This document shows positions 17,982 through 26,174 of a DNA stretch of 64,000 nucleotides, in pieces. How positions within the stretch are numbered: the first letter of the stretch is position 1; each line of letters opens with the position of its first letter. The translations under genes were made by a program, and so were the position numbers. Below the pieces are notes generated by a model, which was given only the letters and a program-made list of their open reading frames with translations, had not been told where the DNA came from and made no database searches. Source of the stretch: Burkholderia cepacia (GTDB taxonomy: Bacteria > Pseudomonadota > Gammaproteobacteria > Burkholderiales > Burkholderiaceae). The stretch spans positions 51,806 to 115,805 of the forward strand of contig NZ_LDWR01000026.1 in the NCBI RefSeq assembly GCF_001039005.1. The letters run 5' to 3'.

Positions 17982-18893
17982 ATGTCGTCAGACCGCTCGT
18001 CGCTGCTGCCCGCGCTCACGCTGCGGCAGGTCCAGCACTTCGTCGTGCTCGCGCATGCACGCAGCTTCACGCAGGCCGCGCAGGCGCTGTCGCTCACGCA
18101 GCCCGCGCTCACCGCGTCGATCCGCCAGATCGAGTTCCTGCTCGGCGGGCGCCTGTTCGCGCGTTCCGCGCACCGGCTCACGCTGACGACCGCCGGCGAA
18201 GCCGTGCTGCCGCTCGCCGAACGGCTGCTCAACCAGGCGCGCGGCACCTTCGACGACATGACGCGGCTCATCGGCGAACGCATCCAGACCGTGCGGATCG
18301 CGTTCATCCCATCGGTCGCGGGCCGCCTCTTGCCCGCGCTCAACGCGCTGCGCGGCGCACACCCGACACTGCGCTTCACGCTTACCGACCTGCCGAACAG
18401 CGCGCTCGTCGAAGCCGTGCGCGACAGCGTCGCGGACCTCGGCATCGGCGTGCGCGAACCGGACAGCGACGACGGCACGCTGCGCTATCGGCAGCTCTTC
18501 GAGGACGAGATCGTGATCGTCGTGCGGCACGACGATCCGCTCGCCCGCGCGAAGAGCGTCACGTGGGCGAAGCTCGTCGATCGCGAACTGGCCGTGTTCG
18601 TGCGCGGCAGCGTCAGCGATTCGCTGCATCGCACCGGCGGCGCCGAGAAGCTGCGCCTGAACGTCACGTACCGGATGGAATACACCGAGCCGCTCTACGC
18701 GCTCGCACGCAACGGCCTCGCGACCGCCGTGTTGCCGAGCCTCTACACGATGCATCTGCACGATCCCGAACTCGTCGCGCTGCGCGTCGACAAACCGCGC
18801 GTCACGCGCGCAATCTCGCTGATTTCCCTCGCGGGCGACGATCGCGGCCCGCACGTGCGCGCGTGCCGCGAGTGGATCGCGAAGCACATCTGA
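17982..18893 (+). CDS. LysR-family regulator of the purine permease/deaminase operon
   Basis: The 303-residue protein has an N-terminal LysR winged helix (LTLRQVQHFVVLAHARSFTQ, then AAQALSLTQPALTASIRQIE) and a periplasmic-binding-protein-like effector domain from about residue 95. It is transcribed away from the purine permease/deaminase operon and most likely controls it in response to a purine or nucleoside. I used the ATG at 17982. The in-frame start 23 codons earlier would add sequence unlike the family and cross the promoter region. Confidence 0.9.
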   Translation: MSSDRSSLLPALTLRQVQHFVVLAHARSFTQAAQALSLTQPALTASIRQIEFLLGGRLFARSAHRLTLTTAGEAVLPLAERLLNQARGTFDDMTRLIGERIQTVRIAFIPSVAGRLLPALNALRGAHPTLRFTLTDLPNSALVEAVRDSVADLGIGVREPDSDDGTLRYRQLFEDEIVIVVRHDDPLARAKSVTWAKLVDRELAVFVRGSVSDSLHRTGGAEKLRLNVTYRMEYTEPLYALARNGLATAVLPSLYTMHLHDPELVALRVDKPRVTRAISLISLAGDDRGPHVRACREWIAKHI

Positions 18894-18927
18894 TTGTGTT
18901 CATCGTTCGCCGCGTGACTGTCCGTGC

Positions 18928-19980
18928 TCAGGGCAGCTTCGCGATGCGCTCGACGAGCGTCGCGTAGAAGCGGTCCGCGTCGACCTCGTTGATCCACGTC
19001 GCATTCGCCGCGCGGCCGCTGCGGCCGTTCCAGTCGACGATCGTCTCGCCGAGCGTCCACTGCCCGCTCGTCTCGACCACCACGTTCACCTTGCGTCCGC
19101 CGAACATCGTCGGATCGACGAGATAACCGACTGCGGTCGGGTCGTACATCGGCCCGTCGTCGACGCCGCGCCGCTTCTTGTTGTACGCGAGCTCGGCCGT
19201 CATGATGTCCGCGACGATCGCGCCGCAGCGGTTGCCGAGCGCGCGGAACGGCGCGACGCGCGCCGGCGTGATCGGCGCCTTCACCGCGACGTCGCGCGGC
19301 AGCACGACGATCGGCACGCCGCTGCCGAACACCACGTCGGCCGCCTGCGGATCGACGTAGATGTTGAACTCGGCGGCCGGCGTGATGTTGCCGCGCTCGA
19401 AGAACGCGCCGCCCATCAGCACGATCTCGCGCAGCGCGCCGCGAATCTGCGGCGCTTCGACCAGCGCCGTCGCGATGTTCGTCAGCGGGCCGAGCGCGCA
19501 CAGCGTTACGCTGTTCGGTGCGGCACGGCTCAGCGTATCGACGAGGTACGACACCGCGTGACCGGTCGCGAGCGGCGCGCTCGGCTCGTGCAGTTCGACG
19601 CCTTCGAGCCCGGTCTTGCCGTGCACGTTCGCAGCCGTCACAAGTTCGCGCGCGAGCGGGCGCGGGCAGCCCGCATAGACCGGCAGCGTTTTCGTGCGGC
19701 CGGCCCAGTCGCGGATGATCCGCGCATTGCGTTCGGTCAGGTCGAGCGGCACGTTGCCCGCGACGGCGGTCAGCGCGCGAACGTCGAGCCGGTCCTGCGC
19801 GCCGAGCGCGAACAGGATCGCGATGGCGTCGTCCTGCCCCGGGTCGGTATCGATGATCACCGTGCGGCGCGCGGTGTCGCCGCCGGCCGCGAACGCGCCC
19901 GTTTCGGGCAGCAGTGCAGTGCCGGCCAGCGCGGCGGACAGTTTCAGGAAGGTGCGGCGGGATGCGATCGGGTGGGTCAT
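18928..19980 (-). CDS. Tat-exported nucleoside hydrolase
   Basis: This 350-residue protein belongs to the inosine-uridine nucleoside hydrolase family. It has a twin-arginine signal, SRRTFLKLSAALAGTALL, at residues 8-25, so it should be folded in the cytoplasm and exported to the periplasm. The calcium-binding signature is DTDPGQDDAIA just after the signal. The conserved CALGPLTNIATAL and MGGAFFERGNITPAAEFN follow. It should cut the N-glycosidic bond of ribonucleosides to give ribose and free base. A porin gene lies directly upstream in the same direction, 8 bases away, and purine-base uptake genes are across the LysR regulator. An exported form of this usually cytosolic enzyme is notable. Confidence 0.9.
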   Translation of the reverse strand: MTHPIASRRTFLKLSAALAGTALLPETGAFAAGGDTARRTVIIDTDPGQDDAIAILFALGAQDRLDVRALTAVAGNVPLDLTERNARIIRDWAGRTKTLPVYAGCPRPLARELVTAANVHGKTGLEGVELHEPSAPLATGHAVSYLVDTLSRAAPNSVTLCALGPLTNIATALVEAPQIRGALREIVLMGGAFFERGNITPAAEFNIYVDPQAADVVFGSGVPIVVLPRDVAVKAPITPARVAPFRALGNRCGAIVADIMTAELAYNKKRRGVDDGPMYDPTAVGYLVDPTMFGGRKVNVVVETSGQWTLGETIVDWNGRSGRAANATWINEVDADRFYATLVERIAKLP

Positions 19981-19988
19981 GGTCGGGT

Positions 19989-21101
19989 TCAGAAAACGTG
20001 CCGGACGCCGAGCGTCGCCATCATCTGGCGCGTGCTGGTCGAGCGCGCGTACGCGAAGATCTGCGCATGGTCCGCGTCGCCGGCCGCCTGCTGCGCGATC
20101 ACCGTCAGCGCGACGTCGGTGCGTTTCGACAGGAAGTAATCGGCCTGCAGGTTCACCTGGTGCCATTTCGGACGCTTGTCGATCACGTCGTACTTGCCGT
20201 TCGTGAACGCATACGCGGCGCCGAGAAAGAGTTGCGGCGTCATCGTGTAGACGACGTTTACGCCGAGGTTCTGCAGGTGCAGGTGCGAATTGTCGAGGTA
20301 ATCGTAGCGTACGTCGGTAAACATCGCCGCGAACTGCGCGCGGCCGATCGTGTAGAAGCCGCCGGTGCCCGCGATCCGCTGCCGGCTCGCGTACGCCGCC
20401 GGCGACATCGCGCTCTTGCTGAAGATCAGCAGCGGCGACGCATAGTCGTTCGCGATCGCGCCGTCCTGGTTCGTGCCGCTGTACGGATGGTTGTACTGCG
20501 CATAGACCGCGCTCCAGCGCAGCGGGCCTTGCTCGTAGCCGAGCCCGAAGCTGTAGGCGCTGTTGTTCGCGAAGCCCGTCGCGTTGCTGAAGCCGTACAG
20601 CGCGGTGAACTTCAGGCCGTAATAGACGGGACTCACGTACTTCACCGAGTTCTGCACGCGGATGTCGTTGTAGCCGTTGTCGTTGTCGCCGATGTTCACG
20701 CCGTTGCTCGCGATGATCACGGGCCCGATGTAGTCGTGAATCGCGTCGTACTGGCGGCCGAACGTCAGCGAACCGTAGGTGCGGTCGGCCAGGCCGACGT
20801 AGGCCATGCGCCCGAATTCGCGGCCGTTCTGCGCGGCCGTGCCCGTCATCACGTTGAAGCCGTTCTCGAGCTGGAAGATCGCGGACAGCCCATGCCCGAG
20901 ATCCTCCTTGCCCTTCAGCCCCCAGCGCGGGTTCTGGTTCGTGCCGGACAACGCCTGCCAGGCGTTCTTGCCGCCCTGGTTGGTCGCGAACCCGACGCCG
21001 GCCGAGATGAGCCCGTACAGCGTGATGCTGCTTTGCGCAAAGGCATGGGTCGTGAAGGCGCCGAGCATCGCGAGCGGGGCGAGCTTGTAGAGAGTTTTCA
21101 T
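19989..21101 (-). CDS. Outer-membrane porin (general Gram-negative porin type)
   Basis: The 370-residue precursor has a clear signal peptide ending at AFA-QSS. It continues as a beta-barrel porin of the type abundant in Burkholderiales: SSITLYGLISAGVGFATNQGG, alternating strands, FQLENGFNVMTG, GLADRTYGSLTFGRQYD, and a C-terminal strand ending in phenylalanine (LGVRHVF). It should be a trimeric 16-stranded diffusion channel. The nucleoside hydrolase follows after only 8 bases, so nucleoside entry is a plausible main function. A long AT-rich leader lies upstream. Confidence 0.93.
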   Translation of the reverse strand: MKTLYKLAPLAMLGAFTTHAFAQSSITLYGLISAGVGFATNQGGKNAWQALSGTNQNPRWGLKGKEDLGHGLSAIFQLENGFNVMTGTAAQNGREFGRMAYVGLADRTYGSLTFGRQYDAIHDYIGPVIIASNGVNIGDNDNGYNDIRVQNSVKYVSPVYYGLKFTALYGFSNATGFANNSAYSFGLGYEQGPLRWSAVYAQYNHPYSGTNQDGAIANDYASPLLIFSKSAMSPAAYASRQRIAGTGGFYTIGRAQFAAMFTDVRYDYLDNSHLHLQNLGVNVVYTMTPQLFLGAAYAFTNGKYDVIDKRPKWHQVNLQADYFLSKRTDVALTVIAQQAAGDADHAQIFAYARSTSTRQMMATLGVRHVF

Positions 21102-21159
21102 GCGGGTCGTGTGATCGGTGGTGGTCCAGGCGCGGCAGGGTTCCGCGAAACTGGACTCG

Positions 21160-21165
21160 ACTATA
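21160..21165 (-). promoter_or_regulatory. Possible -10 box of the porin gene
   Basis: TATAGT, read on the minus strand, lies about 60 bases before the porin start in an otherwise AT-rich leader. The -35 region is poorly conserved. Confidence 0.25.
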
Positions 21166-21262
21166 CGAACCCGGCTCGGATAATAAAAGTTTGCTTTTCT
21201 TATGTATCAATAAAACGGATTTATTCTCATCCTTGCGCCTCCCGCCCCCGGCGGACCGGCCG

Positions 21263-22447
21263 TCAGTCCGCCGTATCGCCGCCCTTCGGCAGCTTCGACC
21301 ACGCCTTGCGTCCCGGCATCGGCGACCAGGCCGGGCGGGTCTTGCGTGCACTGTCGATCACGACCAGGTAGCGGCCCGCGATCGGCGTGATGTCGCGATC
21401 GCGACGCAGCACCCACAGCGACTTGCCGGCCTCGACGCGCGCCTGGTAGTCGTCGTCGAGCAGCCCGTGCCGGTCGAAGAACGTGTTCAGCGACGCGGGA
21501 ATCCGCACGCATCCCTTCGAGTGCCGGATGCCGAGCAGCGATTCGAGGCGGTCGGGGTCGGTCGCATGCATCTGGAAGCGCATCGGCGACACGCCGCCCT
21601 TGCCCCAGCCGCGCTCACCGTCCTCCCAGCCGAAGTCGTAGATGCGCATGTCGCGGCGGCCGTAGCCACGAATGCCGTTCTCGTTCGTCGTGCCTTCCGC
21701 ACGGAAATCCATGTTGTCGGGCGAGTGATGGAACACGCCGAGCGGCGTCAGGAAATGGTCGTACTTGCCCGGCAGCCCGGTGCCGACCGGCGATGCGCCG
21801 ATCATCAGCCACGCATTGGCCGGCGTCGCGCGGAAGTAGATGAAAAGCGCCTGCACGTTCAACGAGCGGTCGACCATCGCGACGTATTCGCCGGCCAGGT
21901 CGCCGAGGTCCGCGTCGGCGAGCGCTTTCTGGAGCCGTGCGCCGTACGCGCGCTGCTCGCTCATGGGCACGTTCAGGCGCCGTGTGACTTCCTGCGTGAA
22001 GCGCTTGCGCATGTCGATCGCACGTGCCGTCGCGTTTTTCGCTTCCTCGGCTGACAGCGGTGGATGCCGGCGCGGTGGAGTTGGCGCGGGTGCCTCGGCC
22101 TCGCTGGCCGGTACGGCGGACGCGGCCGACGCAGGCTCTGCGGCGGATGCGGCGGAAGCCGCCGACGCAGGCGCTGCGGTGGACGCGGCAGAAGCCACCG
22201 ACGCGCCCGATGCCGCGCTGGCAGGCTCCGCATGATGTGCATGCGATGCCGCGGGCGCGGGCTGCGCGGCGGATGCGCCCGACGATGCATGCGCGGGCGA
22301 CGCCGGATGCACACGGGAAGCCGCATGCGCGGACGGCGCGACTGATGAGGATGACGTAGCAGCGGACGACGGTACGTCGGACGCGGCAAGCACAGGCCGC
22401 CCGGCAAGAACGGAAATCGGCAGCGCAACGGCGAGCCAAACATACAT
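21263..22447 (-). CDS. L,D-transpeptidase (YkuD), Ala/Ser-rich linker
   Basis: The protein of about 394 residues has a signal peptide (YVWLAVALPISVLAGRPVLAA). An unusually long low-complexity region follows, rich in Ala, Ser, Pro and His (about residues 23-135), with repeats of the type ASAASAA. The C-terminal half holds a YkuD L,D-transpeptidase domain with the active-site motif HSKGCVRIP. Such enzymes make 3-3 cross-links in peptidoglycan or attach proteins to it from the periplasm. I chose the ATG at 22447 because the signal peptide starts there. In-frame ATGs at 22510 and 22600 are possible, and none has a strong ribosome-binding site. The linker probably spans the periplasm. Confidence 0.82.
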   Translation of the reverse strand: MYVWLAVALPISVLAGRPVLAASDVPSSAATSSSSVAPSAHAASRVHPASPAHASSGASAAQPAPAASHAHHAEPASAASGASVASAASTAAPASAASAASAAEPASAASAVPASEAEAPAPTPPRRHPPLSAEEAKNATARAIDMRKRFTQEVTRRLNVPMSEQRAYGARLQKALADADLGDLAGEYVAMVDRSLNVQALFIYFRATPANAWLMIGASPVGTGLPGKYDHFLTPLGVFHHSPDNMDFRAEGTTNENGIRGYGRRDMRIYDFGWEDGERGWGKGGVSPMRFQMHATDPDRLESLLGIRHSKGCVRIPASLNTFFDRHGLLDDDYQARVEAGKSLWVLRRDRDITPIAGRYLVVIDSARKTRPAWSPMPGRKAWSKLPKGGDTAD

Positions 22448-22995
22448 GGCGACTGCGCGGGTAAGACAACGCGGCTTCGCAAATCGCCGCGTCGGATTGG
22501 AAAGCAACATATGTTCGAAGCCATCGGCCGATCCGGCCGTCGCATGTTTCTGTTGCGAACGGCGCATCTTCCGCGCGAGCCATCGACACGTCCGGCGCAT
22601 CGCGTGCGCCCGGCGCCGACGCCTCTTCGCGGCGGAGCCGTTCGCTGATGCAACGCGTGCGGTCCAATGGCGGCTAATGAGTCGTCAGGCCTTTCATTTT
22701 ACGCGTCCGAGCAATAATCCGCAGCGGTGAAAGCCGCGGCTTTCCGGTGGATTTTCGCTTCGTCACGCTTTGTTTCAACTCGTTGCCGCTCGTTTTGTCG
22801 TTGCGTGGCAATCTTGTTTGTTGGGCATTGCTGACGTGTGTCGGGATGCGAGCCGTGGACTTGTATTTTTCATGACGAAGCGATGTCTTCACCACGTCGA
22901 TTCGCATTCCAAATCATTTTCGATGCGGCTTTTTCGGTGCAATCGCATCGCACGCGTGCCGCACGAACCATGCGACACGCGTGTACAGCCATCGA
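22448..22995. other. Intergenic region between transpeptidase and MFS genes
   Basis: This stretch of about 550 bases is somewhat AT-richer than its surroundings and holds no convincing gene. A 77-codon frame on the minus strand (22674-22907) has no family resemblance and odd composition. I see no clear terminator or RNA gene. Confidence 0.5.
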
Positions 22996-24423
22996 CTACC
23001 TGGAGATGGTTTCGAGCGCGATGCCCTTCGTGCGCGGCCCCATGAGCCCGATCGCGGCCATCACGATCGCCATCGCGCCCGCGATGAACGCGAACACGCC
23101 GAAGGTGCCGAAGCCCTTCAGCACGGCCGCGATCGCGAACGACGAGAAGATCGCCGAGAAGCGGCTCCACGAATAGACGAAGCCGACGGCCCGTGCGCGG
23201 ATCGACGTCGGGAACAACTCGGCCTGATACGCGTGGAAGCTGTACGACATGATGTTGCTCGCGAGCGTGAGGCCGATGCCGAGCACGATCAGGAATGCGC
23301 CCACCGTCGTCTGGCTGAACAACAGCCCGCAGACGACGATCGCCGCCGCCATCGCGACGATCACCGACTTGCGCTCGAAACGGTCGGCAATCAAGAGGCC
23401 GATCAGCGGGCCGATCGGCGCCGCGAGCGCGATCACGCTCGAATACATCAGACTCGACGTGATCGTGATGCCCTGCTTGATCAGCAGCGTCGGCACCCAA
23501 TTCGCGAAGCCGTAGAAGCCGACCGTCTGGAACACGTTGAAGATCGTCATCATGATCGTGCGACTGCGATACGGCGGCACCCACATATCGCGGAAGCTAC
23601 CCCGCGGCGGCACGGGCTCGGCCGGTGCGGGCGGCGGCAGCGGCCGCCCGTATTCGGCTTCGACCTTCGCCTCGAGCGCACGCATGATGCGGTCGGCTTC
23701 GTCGACCCGGCCCTGCTGCGCGAGCCAGCGCGGGCTTTCCGGCAGTTCGCGGCGAATCCACCAGACGAAGAGCGCACCGTGCGCGCCGATCAGCACGACC
23801 CAGCGCCAGCCGTCGAGACCGAACGGCGCGTGCGGCACGAGCAGGTAAGCCAGGAACGCGACCACCGGCACCGCGACGAACCCGACCGCCTGCTCGCACG
23901 CGAATGCGCGGCCGCGGATCTGCTTCGGCACGAGTTCGGAGATGTACGTACCGATCGTCACCATCTCGACACCGAGGCCGAGACCGACGACGAAGCGCCA
24001 GAAGTTCAGCCCGGCCGCGGTGTCCTGGAACGCCATCATGACGTTGGCGGCCGTGTACCACAGCAGCGACCACGTGAAGATCGCGCGACGGCCGAAGCGG
24101 TCGGCGAGAAAGCCGCATGCAATCGTGCCGATAAAGAGCCCAGAGAACAGCGCGGCGATGAAGCTCGCGACGCCCGTGGTGCCGAACAGGCCGTGCGTCG
24201 TCGCCGACAGGATGCCGCTTTTCACGAGGCCGGGCGCGACGTAGCCGCTGTAGAGCAGGTCATAGAGTTCGAAGAAGAAGCCGAGGCTTAGCAGGATGAC
24301 GAGCTTCCAGACGGTGCGGGTGGGTGGCAGACGGTCGAGGCGGGCCGAGATGGAGCCGGGATCGATCGCCGCAGGGCGGGAGGCGCCCGCTGCGGCGAGC
24401 GGGTCGGGCTGGGTGGATGCCAT
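22996..24423 (-). CDS. MFS transporter, sugar porter-like
   Basis: The 475-residue protein has 12 membrane helices in two halves. The loop 2-3 signature is GFLADRFGRRAIF, and the sugar-porter-like PESPRWLAQQGRVDEADRI follows helix 6. A second loop motif, LIADRFERKSVIV, lies in the C-terminal half. This build is shared by sugar and aromatic-acid/metabolite:H+ symporters; in Burkholderia, many such proteins carry organic acids or sugars. It stands alone, with no catabolic partner close by, so the substrate cannot be inferred. Confidence 0.88.
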   Translation of the reverse strand: MASTQPDPLAAAGASRPAAIDPGSISARLDRLPPTRTVWKLVILLSLGFFFELYDLLYSGYVAPGLVKSGILSATTHGLFGTTGVASFIAALFSGLFIGTIACGFLADRFGRRAIFTWSLLWYTAANVMMAFQDTAAGLNFWRFVVGLGLGVEMVTIGTYISELVPKQIRGRAFACEQAVGFVAVPVVAFLAYLLVPHAPFGLDGWRWVVLIGAHGALFVWWIRRELPESPRWLAQQGRVDEADRIMRALEAKVEAEYGRPLPPPAPAEPVPPRGSFRDMWVPPYRSRTIMMTIFNVFQTVGFYGFANWVPTLLIKQGITITSSLMYSSVIALAAPIGPLIGLLIADRFERKSVIVAMAAAIVVCGLLFSQTTVGAFLIVLGIGLTLASNIMSYSFHAYQAELFPTSIRARAVGFVYSWSRFSAIFSSFAIAAVLKGFGTFGVFAFIAGAMAIVMAAIGLMGPRTKGIALETISR

Positions 24424-24610
24424 GGCGGCGAGTCTCCGGATTCTTGATTGTCTTGGCGCTACCAGCGGGGAGTTGGCGAGCGGCTTCGCGCATTTTAGCG
24501 AGGCGTGGGCCTGAGCACATCAGTCGGTTGATGCGCTGTGGTACGGCAGAATGCGCAGCAGTGGCTGCGATCGAGTTGGCTCCGCTACGGCTGGCAAACA
24601 GCGCAAAACG

Positions 24611-24750
24611 TCAAACAGGCTTCACCGCTGGCCAATCGACGCTCTCCGCATCCAGAAACTCGACTCCCTTGATGCCACGCCTGAGAGCCTCGTCGCGAAA
24701 GTCCTTGGAGCAGATCAGCCGGCAGGCGAGGCGGGCTCTCCTGCCAACTG
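24611..24750 (-). pseudogene. Remnant of an imm11-like immunity gene (C-terminal tail only)
   Basis: Reading the minus strand to the TGA at 24611-24613, the last codons give LICSKDFRDEALRRGIKG, then VEFLDAESVDWP. This parallels the end of the intact neighbour immunity protein (FCSERFVGEAVKRGVV, then AGMEFRSVNEVNW). The upstream part shows no further resemblance and has no start, so only the 3' end of a paralogous immunity gene is left. Such tails are typical debris behind Rhs loci. Confidence 0.6.
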
Positions 24751-24798
24751 ATTAGGAACAAGCACACGGGATCACGTCGCAACTCCTTGGGGCGATGA

Positions 24799-25488
24799 TT
24801 AGTGAATGAAAAGCAAAGGCTCGCTATCATCAGTCAAGAAGCCCAGAAAATTATCCGGAGATGCCGAAGCCCAGTTAACCTCATTCACACTTCTGAACTC
24901 CATACCAGCAACAACCCCTCTCTTCACCGCTTCCCCAACAAACCTCTCCGAACAAAAAATAGGATCTTGCCCAGCCGTTATATTTTTAATTTTGAAAAAA
25001 TCCTTCGACAATCCACTTTTGAAGCAAATATTTTCAATAGAGAAAATTCCACCATACTCGTTAGGCACAAGCACGGAACCCCTCCCCACGACATCACCCT
25101 TATCTTCGTACAAGTTATCGCCGAAAATTATAATATGGTATTTCTTCTCGGAAACACCCAACCCTTTTGAATTAACAACGTTTAAAGACTGAGTCTCCCT
25201 AATGGGGACAGAAAAATCCTTTAACAACCCCAAAAATCCCTGACTCACCACATGGAATGTCGGTCCAGCACCGCTAGCTCTAACGTCATACGCAATCAAT
25301 TTATCTCGCGAAATCAAGAACATTTCACCCGGAAAAATATTCTCCCGCTCATCGAATGGGTTGTACCAAGGCTTCAATCCATACTCGAGTCCATCGATAT
25401 CTTTGACAAATTTATCGCAACAAATACCCTGCATGGATCCCACCGGACATCCGCGCTCCTTTTTCTCCAGCAAGACGTAATATTTCAT
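24799..25488 (-). CDS. Imm11-like immunity protein for a displaced Rhs tip
   Basis: The 229-residue cytosolic protein resembles the imm11/DUF1629 family of immunity proteins found behind polymorphic toxin genes. The opening is MKYYVLLEKKERGCPVG. The characteristic C-terminal element is FCSERFVGEAVKRGVVAGME, followed by FRSVNEVNW. It is AT-rich compared with the window (many AAA, ATT and TTT codons), as usual for toxin/immunity cassettes. It lies just after the displaced Rhs tip and probably neutralised the toxin that tip once carried. A GAGGG ribosome-binding site precedes the ATG at 25488. The match is by eye, not by search. The gene appears intact and may still give protection against relatives. 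Confidence 0.65.
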   Translation of the reverse strand: MKYYVLLEKKERGCPVGSMQGICCDKFVKDIDGLEYGLKPWYNPFDERENIFPGEMFLISRDKLIAYDVRASGAGPTFHVVSQGFLGLLKDFSVPIRETQSLNVVNSKGLGVSEKKYHIIIFGDNLYEDKGDVVGRGSVLVPNEYGGIFSIENICFKSGLSKDFFKIKNITAGQDPIFCSERFVGEAVKRGVVAGMEFRSVNEVNWASASPDNFLGFLTDDSEPLLFIH

Positions 25489-25515
25489 CAAAACCCTCAA
25501 AATAGTCGAACAAAA

Positions 25516-25760
25516 CTATTTCCCGGTGTTATCCATGGCATTCGGCCACGACTCTTCAGCCCATATCTCAAGTGCCTTATTCCTTACGAGTTCATGAGCA
25601 TCTGGCCTGTCACCTGAGTGTGTTCCCCCGGTGAGTCCGCCATATGTTCCCGATTGCCCGGCAGTTGCCAGTCCAAGTGGATCGACTCACGCTACCGGGT
25701 TAGGCGTATATTGATAGACGTTGATGCCACCCGTCGGCTTGCTGATCAACGACTCCGCGT
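25516..25760 (-). pseudogene. Displaced Rhs C-terminal tip, interrupted by a stop codon
   Basis: On the minus strand this reads GGINVYQYTPNPVA, a TGA stop (25687-25689), then VDPLGLATAGQSGTYGG and further residues to a TAG at 25516. The intact Rhs protein upstream has GGINVYQYAPNPISWIDPLGLA at the same place, so the TGA replaces the conserved tryptophan codon. The 56 codons after it contain GTHSGDRPDAHELVRN and end in a short tail, too short for most toxin domains. The fragment has lost its upstream core and start. It is an old Rhs tip left behind when the present tip and SUKH gene were inserted. Confidence 0.75.
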
Positions 25761-25775
25761 GGTGAGGGCTAGAGG

Positions 25776-26174
25776 TCACCTCTCCCCAAGCGTCAAGCCT
25801 TTGAGATTCACCAACAGATCGGTCAGCGAATTGGCCGATTTCTCCAAAAATTTTGGATTCATTACTCCCATTCCTACTTCAAATATCTCTCCAGCGGCAT
25901 TGATCAGAATTGCTTGACCACCGCTATCATCCCCAATCATGAAATACCCTGGAAGGTACTTCTGAACTTCATACTCGGCATTTCGCTCGGGCAAAATTTC
26001 TATCTCGTGCAGAGCCAAGCAGCCAGTCGAATTGAGTCCATTAGTGATTAGAAGAAAGTCAACGTATTCTTTAGGAAAATACAGTCCGGCCTTCGCCTCC
26101 GAAATATGAATCTGGCTAGGGGTCGCTGGAATTCTCAGTTCGAAGTGTTGGCTAAGGTCCGCTTTATTTAGCAT
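25776..26174 (-). CDS. SMI1/KNR4 (SUKH) family immunity protein
   Basis: The 132-residue protein has the SUKH/SMI1-KNR4 fold, common among immunity proteins for polymorphic nucleases. Visible family parts are the N-terminal FPKEYVDFLLITNGLNSTG, then LHEIEILPERN, FMIGDDSGGQAILINAAG and the final EIFEVGMGVM. Its ATG lies within the last codons of the Rhs gene (11-base overlap), so it is translationally coupled. That is strong evidence that it is the cognate immunity protein. It should act in the cytoplasm by binding the Rhs C-terminal toxin. The next bases downstream already belong to the older, displaced Rhs tip. Confidence 0.85.
   Translation of the reverse strand: MLNKADLSQHFELRIPATPSQIHISEAKAGLYFPKEYVDFLLITNGLNSTGCLALHEIEILPERNAEYEVQKYLPGYFMIGDDSGGQAILINAAGEIFEVGMGVMNPKFLEKSANSLTDLLVNLKGLTLGER

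Noticed and set aside
22040..22400. Repetitive GC-rich sequence resembling a repeat array
   Set aside because: The repeats are in frame with the L,D-transpeptidase and encode its Ala/Ser linker; they are not CRISPR-like because they lack constant-length spacers.
22674..22907. 77-codon frame on the minus strand
   Set aside because: No ribosome-binding site or recognisable family, and composition is unlike the neighbouring genes.
24585..24830. 81-codon minus-strand frame covering the immunity remnant
   Set aside because: It is a different frame from the imm11-like tail and shows no similarity to anything recognisable.
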